Below are positions 44,896 to 54,610 of a stretch of 64,000 nucleotides of DNA, piece by piece. The DNA lies in contig NZ_LPNO01000002.1 in assembly GCF_001952855.1 (NCBI RefSeq), positions 121,088 to 185,087 on the forward strand. The letters are read 5' to 3'. The notes under the pieces are model-generated. The model searched no databases. It was given only the letters and a program-made list of their open reading frames with translations, and was not told where the DNA came from. Every line of letters starts with the position of its first letter. Position 1 is the first letter of the stretch. A program made the translations under genes and the position numbers. This DNA is from Pseudomonas sp. ATCC PTA-122608. Lineage in GTDB: Bacteria > Pseudomonadota > Gammaproteobacteria > Pseudomonadales > Pseudomonadaceae.

Positions 44896-46420
44896 GGGCA
44901 GCCACCTGCTCGCTGCCGGTGGCGAGGTCGATGATCGCCTCCTGGGAAATATCCAGCCCTGATGCCCCGCCGACTTCGGCCACCAGTTGCCCTTCGCGCA
45001 TGATCAGCACGCGGTCGCAGGTACCGATGATTTCCGGCAGCTCGCTGGAGATCACCACGATGCCCACGCCAGCTTTGGCCAGTTGGTTGATGATGCGGTA
45101 GATCTCGGATTTGGAGCCGATGTCCACGCCACGAGTCGGTTCATCGAGGATCAGCACATGAGGCTTGACCTCCAGCAACCGTGCCAACAGCACCTTCTGC
45201 TGATTGCCGCCGGACAACGCCCCGACATTGACCTTGCCCGACGCCACGCGAATCGACAGGGACTTGATCGCATCGCGTGAGCGTTGTGCGGCGTGGCCAC
45301 GGTCGAGCACCCCACCGGCATGCGCATCCGGCACACAGGCGCAGACGTTGATGTTGTCGGCCACGCTCATGTCGAGAAACAGGCCCTGAGCCTTGCGGTC
45401 TTCGGTGAGGTACACCACACCAGCGCGAATTGCGTCCGCCGGGTTACGCAGTTGGGTCACGCTTTTACCGACCACCTCCAGAGTGCCGGAGGTACGCGGG
45501 TCGGCTGCAAAAATCAGCCGCGCCAGCTCGGTACGGCCTGCGCCTACCAAGCCGGCAATGCCCAGCACTTCACCGGCGTGCAGGTCGAAGCTGCAATGGC
45601 GCACGCGCTTGCCGTCGGCCATGTCACGCACGCGCATCACCACCTGGCCGGGGTCGTAGGCGGCATGTTCCTTCTTGTAGAAACCGGAAAGGTCGCGGCC
45701 CACCATCATTTTCACCAGCACCTCGGCCGACAGCACGTCCCGCGCCAGTTCGCCGACGTACTCGCCGTCCCGCAGCACCGAGACCCGGTCTGACAGTTCG
45801 TAGATTTCCGCCATGCGGTGGCTGATGTAAATGATCGCCAGGCCCTGGCTGCGCAGTTGCTTGATCAGCGCAAACAGACGGTCGGTTTCCCGGGAGGACA
45901 GCGGCGTGGTGGGCTCGTCCATCACCAGGATTTTCGCATGTGCATGCAGCGCCCGGGCGATTTCCACCAGTTGGCGCTCGGCAATGGACAGGCTGGCGAC
46001 GCGGGTGGTGGGCAGGAACTCCGCGCCGAGCCTTGCCAGTACCTCGGCAACCCCGGCTTCCATGCCCTTGCGGTCGATGGTCCAGCCACGGCGCAGTTCA
46101 CGGCCCAGGTAAATGTTCTCGGCCACCGTGAGGTTCGGACACAGGCTGAGTTCCTGGTAGATCACGGCAATGCCGAGGGCTTTGGCGGAGGCTGGGTTGT
46201 AGCTGGCGACGGGCTGACCATCGATGCGGATGGTGCCGCCGTCATCGGCCTGGTAGGCACCGGAGAGGATCTTCATCAAGGTCGATTTGCCGGCGCCGTT
46301 CTCACCCATCAAGGCGTGGATTTCACCGGGGTAGACCTTCAGGCTGACGTTCTTGAGCACCCGCAGACCGTTGAAGGTCTTGCTGATGCCCTGCATTTCA
46401 AGCAAGGGTTCAAGGCTCAT
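44888..46420 (-). CDS. Ribose-type sugar ABC transporter ATP-binding protein
   Basis: The ATG at 46420 (AGGAG eight bases upstream) gives 510 residues. The frame open beyond it runs through the operator region and is not coding. The protein has two ABC modules: [14 protein letters not shown] and [12 protein letters not shown] in the first, [12 protein letters not shown] and [13 protein letters not shown] in the second, with Walker [10 protein letters not shown] and [11 protein letters not shown]. This is the RbsA/XylG pattern. It is the first gene of the leftward operon ABC ATPase, permease, binding protein, LacI, xylulokinase. Confidence 0.92.
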   Translation of the reverse strand: MSLEPLLEMQGISKTFNGLRVLKNVSLKVYPGEIHALMGENGAGKSTLMKILSGAYQADDGGTIRIDGQPVASYNPASAKALGIAVIYQELSLCPNLTVAENIYLGRELRRGWTIDRKGMEAGVAEVLARLGAEFLPTTRVASLSIAERQLVEIARALHAHAKILVMDEPTTPLSSRETDRLFALIKQLRSQGLAIIYISHRMAEIYELSDRVSVLRDGEYVGELARDVLSAEVLVKMMVGRDLSGFYKKEHAAYDPGQVVMRVRDMADGKRVRHCSFDLHAGEVLGIAGLVGAGRTELARLIFAADPRTSGTLEVVGKSVTQLRNPADAIRAGVVYLTEDRKAQGLFLDMSVADNINVCACVPDAHAGGVLDRGHAAQRSRDAIKSLSIRVASGKVNVGALSGGNQQKVLLARLLEVKPHVLILDEPTRGVDIGSKSEIYRIINQLAKAGVGIVVISSELPEIIGTCDRVLIMREGQLVAEVGGASGLDISQEAIIDLATGSEQVAAHG

Positions 46421-46498
46421 GACTGAGCTCCTGGTTTTATTATTTTTGTGTTCGGGCGTTTGCCGATTGGTGCCGACTCTAATCAGATATATTTGCTT

Positions 46499-46514
46499 AC
46501 GCAAGCGCTTGCGT
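46499..46514. promoter_or_regulatory. Perfect LacI-type operator ACGCAAGCGCTTGCGT
   Basis: A 16-base perfect palindrome with the central CG typical of LacI/PurR/RbsR operators. It lies 79 bases upstream of the ATPase ATG and is presumably bound by the LacI protein of the same operon. Confidence 0.75.
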
Positions 46515-46530
46515 TAGCCGTTTATCGCTT

Positions 46531-46546
46531 GATTAAACGTTTCATC
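46531..46546. promoter_or_regulatory. Second LacI-type operator GATTAAACGTTTCATC
   Basis: An imperfect palindrome with a perfect AAACGTTT core, as in E. coli RbsR sites. Its centre is 32 bases (about three helical turns) from the first operator's centre, so both could be occupied on one face of the DNA. Confidence 0.6.
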
Positions 46547-46808
46547 TAATGAATAAATGTTCATCAGGTGATCTGGACCGGTTTAGCGCACACAAAATCG
46601 CTCTTTTTTTATCTGGATCTATCCATTTGAGTGTTTATGTAAAAAACAACACCGCTTTTGGCCACCACAACTCTGTCGTTTGCTGTTTATCTGCTATCGT
46701 CCAAAAACATCATCTCCTCCTCATCGCGCCTGCGCGATCTTCTGTGAGCATGCTCTGCGGCGCTGCGTTTGCGCAGCGTCTGGCCTCAAGTTCACGGAAC
46801 ACTTCACG

Positions 46809-48158
46809 ATGGAAAAATCTTCAGTCGACAGCCCCATCGAGCCGCAATCCCGGGCCGAGAAAATCGTCGAATTCAAACGCCAGAAAACCCTGCTCAAGAC
46901 CGGCGCCCTGCAGGACGCGATCTTCAACAGCGCCTACTTCTCCAGCATTGCCACCGACGAAAAAGGCGTGATCCAGATCTTCAACGTTGGCGCTGAACGC
47001 ATGCTCGGCTATGCCGCCGCCGATGTGCTGAACCGTGTCACACCGGCCGACATTTCCGACCCCGCCGAGCTGATCACCCGCGCCGCCGCCTTGAGCCTGG
47101 AGCTCGACACGCCAATCACGCCCGGCTTTGAAGCCCTGGTGTTCAAGGCCTCCCGGGGCATCGAGGACATCTACGAGCTGACCTATATCCGCAAGGACAA
47201 CAGTCGCCTCTCAGCGATGGTCTCGGTCACCGCCCTGCGCAACCGCAACGACGCGATCATCGGTTACCTGCTGATCGGCACCGACAACACCGCGCGCAAG
47301 CAGGAAGAGGCGGAACGCAAAGGCTTTGAGCGTGCCCTGGAAGAGAAGAACCTGGAGCTGGAACACGCCAGCCACATGAAGTCCGAATTCCTCGCCACCA
47401 TGTCCCACGAGTTGCGCACGCCGCTCAACGCGGTGATCGGTTTTTCCGAGGCGCTAAAGGATGGCCTGGTGGGCGACATGAGTGATATCCAGCGCGAATA
47501 CATCGGCGACATCTTTACCAGCGGCCAGCACTTGCTGTCGCTGATCAACGACATCCTCGACCTGTCCAAGGTCGAGGCCGGGATGATGGACCTGGAGCTG
47601 GAAGCCGTGGAGTTGGCGGGGTTGTTGGCCAACAGCCTGCTGATCGTGCGGGAAAAGGCCGCGCTGCAACGCATCCAGTTGAAGCTCGAGAGCCAGGACG
47701 ATTTCGGCACTCTGGAACTCGACCTGCGCAAGACCAAGCAGATCATCTACAACCTGCTGGCCAATGCGGTGAAGTTCAGCGAGCACGGCGGCTCTGTGAC
47801 CCTGTCGGTGCGCGAGGTGAGTCGTGCACACGTCGGACAGGTTCCTGGCGACTGGCCCACCTATGGTTTTGCCCTGCAACCCAGCGAGCACCAACAGTTC
47901 CTGGAATTGAGCGTCAGCGACACCGGCATCGGTATCGCCCGGGACGACATGAGCAAGCTGTTCAAGGCCTTCAGCCAGATCGACAGCAGCCTGGCGCGCA
48001 AATTCGAAGGCACGGGCCTGGGCCTGGCAATGGTCAAGCAACTGACCGACCTGCACGGCGGCAGCGTCGCCGTGGCCAGCCGCGAAGGCACAGGTGCGTG
48101 TTTTGTGGTGTGGCTGCCGCTGCATCGCGCCGCGAATGCGGAGGCTGTATGGCCGTAA
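46809..48158 (+). CDS. PAS-domain sensor histidine kinase (cytoplasmic)
   Basis: The ATG at 46809 gives 449 residues without membrane segments. A PAS domain (~35-160, SSIATDEKGVIQIFNVGAER) is followed by a coiled coil (EEAERKGFERALEEKNLELE). The HisKA domain has ATMSHELRTPLNAVIGFSE (His near 205), and the HATPase domain has NLLANAVKFSEHGG, DTGIGIARDD and FEGTGLGLAM. An unusual short insert (VGQVPGDWPTYGFALQPSEHQ, ~355-375) interrupts the ATPase domain. No receiver is attached. The receiver is the next gene, whose start overlaps this stop by ten nt, so kinase and receiver are made together. Confidence 0.9.
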   Translation: MEKSSVDSPIEPQSRAEKIVEFKRQKTLLKTGALQDAIFNSAYFSSIATDEKGVIQIFNVGAERMLGYAAADVLNRVTPADISDPAELITRAAALSLELDTPITPGFEALVFKASRGIEDIYELTYIRKDNSRLSAMVSVTALRNRNDAIIGYLLIGTDNTARKQEEAERKGFERALEEKNLELEHASHMKSEFLATMSHELRTPLNAVIGFSEALKDGLVGDMSDIQREYIGDIFTSGQHLLSLINDILDLSKVEAGMMDLELEAVELAGLLANSLLIVREKAALQRIQLKLESQDDFGTLELDLRKTKQIIYNLLANAVKFSEHGGSVTLSVREVSRAHVGQVPGDWPTYGFALQPSEHQQFLELSVSDTGIGIARDDMSKLFKAFSQIDSSLARKFEGTGLGLAMVKQLTDLHGGSVAVASREGTGACFVVWLPLHRAANAEAVWP

Positions 48159-48532
48159 TCCTGATCGTCGAAGACAACGAGGCCAACATGCGCCTCGCCC
48201 GCCTGCTGCTGGTGAACGCCGGCCACAGTGTGTTGTGGGCGGCCGATGCCGAGTCTGGCCTGACCCTGGCCCGGGAAAAACAACCGGCGCTGATCCTGAT
48301 GGACATCCAGTTGCCCGGCATGGACGGCCTGGCGGCCACTTCATTGCTCAAGCAGGACCCACACACCGCCCACATCCCGGTGATCGCCCTGACAGCCATG
48401 GCCATGAAGGAAGACCGCGACAAAACCCTGCTGGCCGGCTGCGACGCCTACATCATCAAGCCCCTGCGCTACAAAGAGCTGTACCAGGTGATCGACACGC
48501 TGCTGCAAAAGAACATTACTCCTCCGACTTGA
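48149..48532 (+). CDS. Single-domain response regulator (DivK/CheY-like)
   Basis: The start at ATG 48149 is set by GGAGG four bases upstream. The 127-residue protein is a bare receiver: acidic pocket VEDNEAN, phospho-acceptor Asp in LILMDIQLPGMDG (~53), Thr/Ala switch VIALTAMAM and Lys in YIIKPLRY. The layout is that of DivK or the single receivers of phosphorelays. With the kinase upstream and the receiver-EAL protein downstream it could be a shuttle or an adaptor that sets c-di-GMP turnover. Confidence 0.92.
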   Translation: MAVILIVEDNEANMRLARLLLVNAGHSVLWAADAESGLTLAREKQPALILMDIQLPGMDGLAATSLLKQDPHTAHIPVIALTAMAMKEDRDKTLLAGCDAYIIKPLRYKELYQVIDTLLQKNITPPT

Positions 48533-48541
48533 GTCCTCTCC

Positions 48542-49810
48542 ATGGCCCGCCAACCCGCAACGCTCTTGATCGTTGATGATGAAATCCAGGTGCGCAAGCT
48601 GCTGGAAACCCTGCTGCGTCACGAGGGTTACCAGACCGTGAGTGCCGCCAGTGGTGAAGAAGCCTTGAAGATGGTGGCGCAACGGCCGCCGGACTTGATC
48701 CTGCTGGACATCATGATGCCGGGCATGGACGGCTATGAAGTGGCCAACCAGCTCAAGGGCAACCAGGCCACGGCGAACATTCCGATCATCATGCTTTCGG
48801 CCTTGAGTGAATCCAGCGCGCGGCTCAGTGGGCTGGAAACCGGTGCAGAAGAATTCATCAGTAAACCGGTGGAACGGGTCGAGTTGTGGCTACGGGTGCG
48901 CAACCTGCTGCGGCTCAAGGCCCATGGCGATCGGTTGAAAAACCATAGCCTGATGCTGGAGCAGCAACTGCAACATCACCAGCATGAAACTGCCCGGTTG
49001 AATGTGCATGACATGGCGCGCCTGGAGCTGGAAAAAGACCTGCGCCTGGCCGTCGAACGCGAAGAGTTCGTGCTGCATTACCAGCCCAAGGTCGAGCTGG
49101 ACAGCGGTCAGGTGTGTGGGCTTGAAGCCTTGTTGCGTTGGGACCGGCCCGAGTACGGTGCGGTGTCTCCGGCGGTGTTTATCCCGATCCTGGAGAGCCT
49201 GGGGTTGATCGTGACGCTCGGTCGTTGGGTGATCGATAACGTGTGCAGCCAGATGGCCGCCTGGCAATCCACTGCGGTGGGCGCCGTCGAAGTTTCGGTC
49301 AATGTGTCGGGTCACCAATTGATCGAGGGTGACTTGATTGCCGATATCTCGCATTCCCTCACCAGGGCTGGGGTGGAGCCGCATTGGCTGGAGGTTGAGT
49401 TGACCGAAGGCTCGCTGATGGAAAACACCCAACACACCATCGCCAGCTTGCAGCGCTTGCGGGCCATGGGCGTGAAAATCTCCATCGACGACTTCGGCAC
49501 GGGCTATTCCAGCCTGGCTTACCTGCGGCGGTTTCCGATTGATACGCTGAAAATCGATATCGCGTTTATCCGCGAAGTCACCAGCAACCCGCAGGATGCA
49601 GCTATTACCCGCACCATCATCGAACTGGCCCACAGCCTCAAGCTGCGAGTAGTCGCCGAAGGCGTAGAAACCCAGGCACAGCTGGAGTTTCTGCGGGAAG
49701 CCGGCTGCGATCAGATCCAGGGGTATCTGTTCAGCCGGCCGCTGCCGATGATGGAACTGGAGCGCCTGTTGCTGGAAAAACGCGGCCTGGTCAGGCCGCA
49801 GCCCCACTGA
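48542..49810 (+). CDS. Response regulator with EAL phosphodiesterase domain
   Basis: The 422-residue protein has a receiver (~7-120, phospho-acceptor in [13 protein letters not shown]) and a short helical linker ([17 protein letters not shown]). The EAL domain (~165-410) keeps the catalytic set: CGLEALLRW (EAL), [29 protein letters not shown] (DDFGT loop), DIAFIREV and [13 protein letters not shown]. It should therefore hydrolyse c-di-GMP to pGpG. It lies nine bases after the single receiver. The three genes look like one phosphorelay controlling c-di-GMP and so motility or biofilm choice. The stop overlaps the convergent chemoreceptor gene by 20 nt. Confidence 0.92.
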   Translation: MARQPATLLIVDDEIQVRKLLETLLRHEGYQTVSAASGEEALKMVAQRPPDLILLDIMMPGMDGYEVANQLKGNQATANIPIIMLSALSESSARLSGLETGAEEFISKPVERVELWLRVRNLLRLKAHGDRLKNHSLMLEQQLQHHQHETARLNVHDMARLELEKDLRLAVEREEFVLHYQPKVELDSGQVCGLEALLRWDRPEYGAVSPAVFIPILESLGLIVTLGRWVIDNVCSQMAAWQSTAVGAVEVSVNVSGHQLIEGDLIADISHSLTRAGVEPHWLEVELTEGSLMENTQHTIASLQRLRAMGVKISIDDFGTGYSSLAYLRRFPIDTLKIDIAFIREVTSNPQDAAITRTIIELAHSLKLRVVAEGVETQAQLEFLREAGCDQIQGYLFSRPLPMMELERLLLEKRGLVRPQPH

Positions 49811-51941
49811 CTTCGAACAGCCCCACCAGCTTCTGCAACTTGTTGGCATTGACCCGCACGGTTTCCGCGCTGGTCTGCAACACCCCCACCGTCAGGCGCA
49901 TTTGCTCCGAAGAATGACTGACCTGCTTGATGGTCTTGCCGTAGTCGAGGCTGCGGGCGTTGAGCTGCTGGATGATGCTGAACATGCTCTCCACCGCCTG
50001 GTGCAGGTGCACGTTTTCCGAGGAAGCATCCTCGGCCAGGCGCAGGCTGCTGTCGACGTTGGTCACGCCGTTTTCCATGAAGCCCACGGCCTTGCGGGTT
50101 TCGCCTTGCAGGCCTTCGACCATCTGGCGAATGTCTTCCGCTGCCTTGGAGGTGCGTGACGCCAGCGTGCGAACCTCATCGGCAACCACCGCAAAGCCGC
50201 GGCCATGTTCGCCGGCGCGTGCGGCTTCAATCGCGGCATTCAAAGCCAGCAGGTTGGTCTGGTTGGTGATGTCGCTGATCAGCCCGGTGATGTTGCTGAT
50301 CTGTGCCATGCGGCTGTCGAGCAACTGCACGCTTTCCGAGGAGCGCTGCACCACATCGCGAATCGACTGAGTGCCGACCTGCACCGCCAGGAACTGCTCG
50401 CGGGCCCGGCTGACCACCTCGTCCATGGCTTGCTTCATTTGCTCGGCACTCACCGAAGCCTGCTGGATTTCCCCCAGTTGCTCTTCGACGATGATCATCA
50501 TGCGGTGGGTGGCGTCGGCCACTTCATGGGACATCAGCCCGGCCGCCTCGCTGCGGCCGAGCATCAACTGATTGGTGTTGCCGACGCTGTGGCTGGCCTT
50601 GACCACCTGGCCGACCACCGAATCCAGGCGGTCGATGAAACTGTTGATCCAGCGGCTCATGTCGCCAGTCTCGTCGTTGACCATGCGGCCGCTGTCCAGG
50701 CGTTGGCGCAGGTTGCCTTCGCCTTCGGCAATGGTGCGGATGACTTCGGTCATTTCATTCAGGCGTGCAGCCAGGCGCTTGGGCCCCAGGCGGCTGAACA
50801 GCATGGCCGCCACGACCATGCTCAGTACCTCCCATGCATCCGTCCAGGCTACGGGCAAACCACTGTAGTGACGCACCAGATAGTTGCAGGCAAACAAGCC
50901 GGCCATGGTTGCCAGGTACGGCTTCATCAAGCCGTGGCTCAGGGAGCGGCGTCGGTAAACCTCTTCCAGGTCGGCCTCGCACATCATGCCCCAGCGGTCC
51001 GGCGAGCCCGGCAGTTCAAAGGTCACGCCCTTGCCCACTACCGGGATGTGACGGTAATCGGAGTAGCCTGGATAGGTGACAAACAGGTTCGAACCCTTGC
51101 GGATGGTTTCCCGCACGCCGGGGTGCAGTTGTTGGGTGGCCGGGTCGATAAAACGCAATTCCAGCTCAGTGTGGCGTTGGATCTGCACGGTTTTCCAGGG
51201 AGTGTGCACGCCGCTCTTGAGGTTTTCGCCGTGGGTAAAGGCACCGTCCTCGAAGCGAGAGCGCGACAACGCGATACCGGGTTGGAGTGCCGGGTCGAAG
51301 CGTGATTGCACCATGAACAGGTAGTTATCGCCGGACTCCGGGAAAATATGCCCGGCCTCACGCTGGATCAAATCCCCGAGGATGTCGTTGGGCACGCGCC
51401 CGCACAGGCAGCCGAGCACCCTGCCCTCGCGGGTTAACGGTTGATAGAACATCAGGGTCACTTCGTCATGGAAGCGCGAGGACGAAGGGCCGATCTGCAG
51501 GGTCAGCGGGTCGGCGTAGGGACCGTGGAGAAATGGCGCCTTGAGCCCAGCGGCCAGGGCTTGTTGATTGAGTGCGCGGTGACCGGCCTGGCTCCAGGTG
51601 GTTGCCAGTAGCTCGCCCTTGGGGTCGACGATAAACAGCTCGGAGAAATCCCCGGCCTGTTGCAGTTTGTCCAGCAGCAGGCTGTTGTCGGTGAGCACGG
51701 TGTCGCGGGTCAGCACGCTGGCGAGTTCGCCCAGGTGTTCCCACTGTTCGCGGGTCCAGGTTTGCAGGAGTTTGACCCGGGTTTCGGCGATGGCTTCGAA
51801 GGTTTGCTCCATTACCGGGTACACCGCGCGGTTGAGATGGCAGGACCAGCCCATGGCGAACTTGCCGGTCTTGCCCCACCAGGGCAACCAGCTTTTTTCA
51901 GTGGAAGATAATTGCATCGTGCTGCTCGACAGGCTGCTCAT
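49791..51941 (-). CDS. Methyl-accepting chemotaxis protein with Cache-like sensor but no N-terminal membrane helix
   Basis: The 716-residue protein ends in a canonical signalling hairpin ([18 protein letters not shown], ~565-600) preceded by a HAMP-like stretch. Residues ~95-210 read like a Cache/PAS-type sensor ([34 protein letters not shown]). Residues 1-335 show no signal or membrane helix. The only hydrophobic segments are two short ones at ~341-357 and ~369-385, which would put both the sensor and the signalling domain in the cytoplasm. GGAG eight bases upstream supports the start. No C-terminal CheR-docking pentapeptide is present. The ligand is unknown. The gene is convergent with the EAL gene (20-nt overlap). 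Confidence 0.85.
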   Translation of the reverse strand: MSSLSSSTMQLSSTEKSWLPWWGKTGKFAMGWSCHLNRAVYPVMEQTFEAIAETRVKLLQTWTREQWEHLGELASVLTRDTVLTDNSLLLDKLQQAGDFSELFIVDPKGELLATTWSQAGHRALNQQALAAGLKAPFLHGPYADPLTLQIGPSSSRFHDEVTLMFYQPLTREGRVLGCLCGRVPNDILGDLIQREAGHIFPESGDNYLFMVQSRFDPALQPGIALSRSRFEDGAFTHGENLKSGVHTPWKTVQIQRHTELELRFIDPATQQLHPGVRETIRKGSNLFVTYPGYSDYRHIPVVGKGVTFELPGSPDRWGMMCEADLEEVYRRRSLSHGLMKPYLATMAGLFACNYLVRHYSGLPVAWTDAWEVLSMVVAAMLFSRLGPKRLAARLNEMTEVIRTIAEGEGNLRQRLDSGRMVNDETGDMSRWINSFIDRLDSVVGQVVKASHSVGNTNQLMLGRSEAAGLMSHEVADATHRMMIIVEEQLGEIQQASVSAEQMKQAMDEVVSRAREQFLAVQVGTQSIRDVVQRSSESVQLLDSRMAQISNITGLISDITNQTNLLALNAAIEAARAGEHGRGFAVVADEVRTLASRTSKAAEDIRQMVEGLQGETRKAVGFMENGVTNVDSSLRLAEDASSENVHLHQAVESMFSIIQQLNARSLDYGKTIKQVSHSSEQMRLTVGVLQTSAETVRVNANKLQKLVGLFEVSGAAA

Positions 51942-52164
51942 GGCGCACTCCGGGAGTGATGTCTAATTGCCATATTCCAAGGCAATTAATGCGCCAATTA
52001 GCTAGCTTGCTATTGATTAGGTTGCTTGGGCTGCTGTGCGGTCCTACGGGAGGGAGCTTCCTCGCCACAAAAAGCTGCGTGCAATCAAGAACATGCACCA
52101 GGGTGTGGCAGTGAGATCGCTTGTTGGGTGAAGCTGCCCCTGTTCACTACGCGGCTTTTTGGCG

Positions 52165-52930
52165 GCATATCCGTTATTTAGGTAACGGCCGCGTATGGTT
52201 CCGCTCTTACAGCGGCTCACTTTGGAAAAGCCCCAAAGTAAGCAAAGGGCTCTGCCCCGCCTGTCGGCACCTCGCCTAGGCTCGGTGTTCCCTCACTCCG
52301 GCACCGCGAAGCGGGCCGCCGCGACGGGCCATCCATGGCCCGGCGCGGCTAAACCGGCGTCCTGCCGGTTTACCCGCTCCGCAATACCTACGTTCGGCCT
52401 CGGGCTGAATGGGGCAGTAAGATCAAAAGCAGATCAAAAGCAAAAGCACAGCGGCCTCACGGCCGGCTTCCTTCTCTGTAGGAGCGAGCTTGCTCGCGAA
52501 AAACCTGAGAACGCCGCGTTCATCCAGAATGCCCACGTCATCGTTAACGACCTTCGCGAGCAAGCCCGCTCCCACATTTGGATCGTGCCCGCTTTAGCTT
52601 TTGCTGTTGCTTCACCACACTCAAGCCGGCCTGTAGGCCGCTGTGCCCTTGATCTGCTTTTGATCTTGATCTTAGGCGCCCCGTTAAACCGCGCTGGCCG
52701 AACGCAGGCTTTGGAGCGTGGGTAACCCGGCAGGACGCCGGGTTAGCCGTCCTGGGCCAAGGATGGCCCATGACGGCGGCCCACGGTCCAAAGCCGGAGT
52801 GCGGGCACACCGAGCCCAAGCGAGGTGCCGAGTGGTGGGGCAAGAGCGTTTTGCTTACTTTTGCGCTGTTCAAAAGTGAGCCGCTGTAAGAGCGGAACCC
52901 ATAGCAGCCATCACAAAAACAACGGATATG
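52165..52930. repeat. Composite palindromic intergenic element, copy 2
   Basis: Same organisation and orientation as the element at 39616-40414. Ends CATATCCGTTATTTAGGTAA and (inverse) ACAAAAACAACGGATATG bound inverted arms ~52165-52470 and ~52615-52930, around a centre with GTAGGAGCGAGCTTGCTCGC (near 52478) and a diverged inverted partner. The arms share long stretches with copy 1 but carry scattered substitutions and small indels. A remnant REP-like GGGAGGGAGCTTCCTCGCCAC lies outside, near 52048. No gene is inside. Confidence 0.85.
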
Positions 52931-52941
52931 TACACCCCCCG

Positions 52942-53937
52942 CTAAGGATCCAACACCCCCCCGCTGTAACCCTCAGACAACCGCGTCCCAGTAAACTTGG
53001 CCACCACCGAACCCTGTGACACCAACCGCTCCCGATGCCCCGTCACCATCCGCCCGGTTTGCGCCGCATGCAGTACAACTTCAGAAGACGAATCCCCAGG
53101 CCGCCGAATAATCCGTGCAAACCGCTCACCCTCTTCAACCTGCTCACCCAACCCTTTTTCAAACACCAACACCCCGGCACACGGCGCCAGAATGGTCTCC
53201 ATACACCCCATGTCCACAACCTGCCCCTGCCAGTCGGCAATCACCGGCGCCTCATCAATCACCCCACTGGCACAAAGCCAAGCCCAGATCCCATCACCAT
53301 CCCGCCCGGCCAAGGCATCACTCACATCCGCCTGCCCACGCAACTCAATCGTCGCCGCCAACCGCGGCTTCCCGTGATCAATGATCGTCTCTTCAAACGA
53401 CCCATCACCGCCCTCATCCCAGACAATCACCACATCCACCTGCAACGCCGCCGCCAACACCTGGCCCTCTGGCCAAAAGCTGCGATGGATATACAGATAA
53501 GGCAGCGCCTCATCATCCGTGTGCAGATCCAGCACCAACTCCGCATCAGCCGCCAACTGCACCAGACTTTTCTGCCATTGCGCCAAGTTGCTCGCCGGCC
53601 GCTCCATGGCCAACGAATGATCAAACGCCCGGTTAAAATTCTGCCCGGTGGCCTCATGAAACCGCCCCAACAACCGCCCCTGGCGAAACTGCCCAATGCC
53701 AAACGGATTAGCCTGAGGCACCACCGTCACCGAGCCCTTGAGTTGCCCCCGGTCCTGGCACGCCTGCAAACGCGGCAGCAGTTGATGCAACACCAGCATC
53801 CCGGCAATTTCATCGGCATGCACACCCGCTTGCAGGTGCACCCGAGGCCCGCTGCCGTCACCCTCGAAGCGCCAGGCGCCGATGTGCAGGGTGTTCCCGG
53901 AATCCCCGGGGACTTGCCACGAAAGGTCTTTTGCCAT
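52942..53937 (-). CDS. Succinylglutamate desuccinylase/aspartoacylase-family metallo-deacylase
   Basis: The ATG at 53937 (GAGGAGG nine bases upstream) gives 331 residues. The codons upstream in frame cross the operator. Zinc ligands are expected in LQAGVHADEIAGML (HxxE, ~37-50) and LVLDLHTDDEALPY (His, ~140), followed by a C-terminal biotinyl-like beta domain. The family removes acyl groups from N-acyl amino acids (AstE, aspartoacylase, DoeB). With the amino-acid importer and aminotransferase of the same regulon, it may deacylate an imported N-acyl amino acid or an intermediate. It is divergent from the TetR gene. Confidence 0.8.
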   Translation of the reverse strand: MAKDLSWQVPGDSGNTLHIGAWRFEGDGSGPRVHLQAGVHADEIAGMLVLHQLLPRLQACQDRGQLKGSVTVVPQANPFGIGQFRQGRLLGRFHEATGQNFNRAFDHSLAMERPASNLAQWQKSLVQLAADAELVLDLHTDDEALPYLYIHRSFWPEGQVLAAALQVDVVIVWDEGGDGSFEETIIDHGKPRLAATIELRGQADVSDALAGRDGDGIWAWLCASGVIDEAPVIADWQGQVVDMGCMETILAPCAGVLVFEKGLGEQVEEGERFARIIRRPGDSSSEVVLHAAQTGRMVTGHRERLVSQGSVVAKFTGTRLSEGYSGGVLDP

Positions 53938-53974
53938 GCCGCTGCCCTCCTCTTGTTGGTTCTGCAGGTATATA

Positions 53975-53990
53975 TTGAACACACGTTCAA
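53975..53990. promoter_or_regulatory. TetR-type operator TTGAAC-N4-GTTCAA
   Basis: TTGAAC-ACAC-GTTCAA lies between the divergent deacylase and TetR genes, 17 bases before the TetR start. An almost identical site (TGAACACTCGTTCAA core) lies upstream of the aminotransferase-ATPase gene at 59975-59990. Confidence 0.75.
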
Positions 53991-54007
53991 CCATCTGGGA
54001 TGTGCCT

Positions 54008-54610
54008 GTGACCGAAGACCGTCGCGACCTGTTGATTGCCGCCACCCTCACCAGCCTCGCCCGAGACGGGCATGCCGGCATTTCCGTGCGGCGCATCTCC
54101 GCTGAAGCCGGGGTTTCGGTGGGATTGCTCAATCACCATTTCGGCAGCATCGATGCATTGATCGCCGAGACCTACCACAAGCTGGCCAGCGAATTGACCA
54201 CCGCCCTCTGGCAGGAAGTCGACCAGGCCGAGGGCCCAGCAGCGCGGCTGGATGCATTCCTCGCCGGTTCGTTTTCCTCACGGGTCATGGACCCGAAACT
54301 GTTGGGCGTGTGGGTGGTGTTCTGGAGCCTGATCCGCCACTCCCAGCACGTGAATGACTCCCATGAAAAAAGCTACCGCGCCTACCTTGAACTGATCCGC
54401 CAACTGCTCGACGACCTGGCCCAGAGCGAAGGCTTCGTGATCCACGACACGCGCCTGGCCGCCATCGGCTTATCGGCGATGCTCGACGGACTCTGGCTTG
54501 AGTGGTGCCTCAACCCCGGCACCTTCAGCCCCGGCAACGGGCTGCACATCTGCCGCTGCTGGATACAGGGGCTGCGTCACGGAGCATTCGGCGCCGACCA
54601 CGTCTTGTGA
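54008..54610 (+). CDS. TetR-family (BetI-like) regulator
   Basis: I start at GTG 54008 (GGGA seven bases upstream). The product MTEDRRDLLIAATLTSLARDG has the normal TetR N-terminus, while the longer open frame upstream crosses the operator. 200 residues. Helix-turn-helix: ISVRRISAEAGVSVGLLNHHFGS (~24-46). The C-terminal domain resembles BetI-type regulators (MLDGLWLEWCLNPGTF). It is likely an autorepressor of the divergent deacylase gene and, through the second operator, of the aminotransferase/ABC operon. Its last 141 bases overlap the 3' end of the convergent EamA gene. Confidence 0.88.
   Translation: MTEDRRDLLIAATLTSLARDGHAGISVRRISAEAGVSVGLLNHHFGSIDALIAETYHKLASELTTALWQEVDQAEGPAARLDAFLAGSFSSRVMDPKLLGVWVVFWSLIRHSQHVNDSHEKSYRAYLELIRQLLDDLAQSEGFVIHDTRLAAIGLSAMLDGLWLEWCLNPGTFSPGNGLHICRCWIQGLRHGAFGADHVL

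Larger units (their letters stand above)
46421..46808. other. Divergent control region between sugar importer and PAS kinase genes
   Basis: These 388 bases are AT-rich from 46440 to 46680. They hold two LacI-type palindromes near the importer. The part next to the kinase (46700-46800) is GC-richer and includes CGCGCCTGCGCG and GCTGCGTTTGCGCAGC dyads. I find no gene in the stretch and no clear promoter consensus for the kinase operon. Confidence 0.5.

Noticed and set aside
46549..46971. A 140-codon open frame in the control region upstream of the PAS kinase
   Set aside because: Overlaps the kinase start in another frame, crosses operator DNA, and has no motif or convincing ribosome site.
52195..52725. 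Open frames within the composite palindromic elements (also 39918-40208 and 40015-40356)
   Set aside because: They recur in both elements because the DNA repeats, lack ribosome sites and resemble no protein family. They are commonly mis-called as genes.
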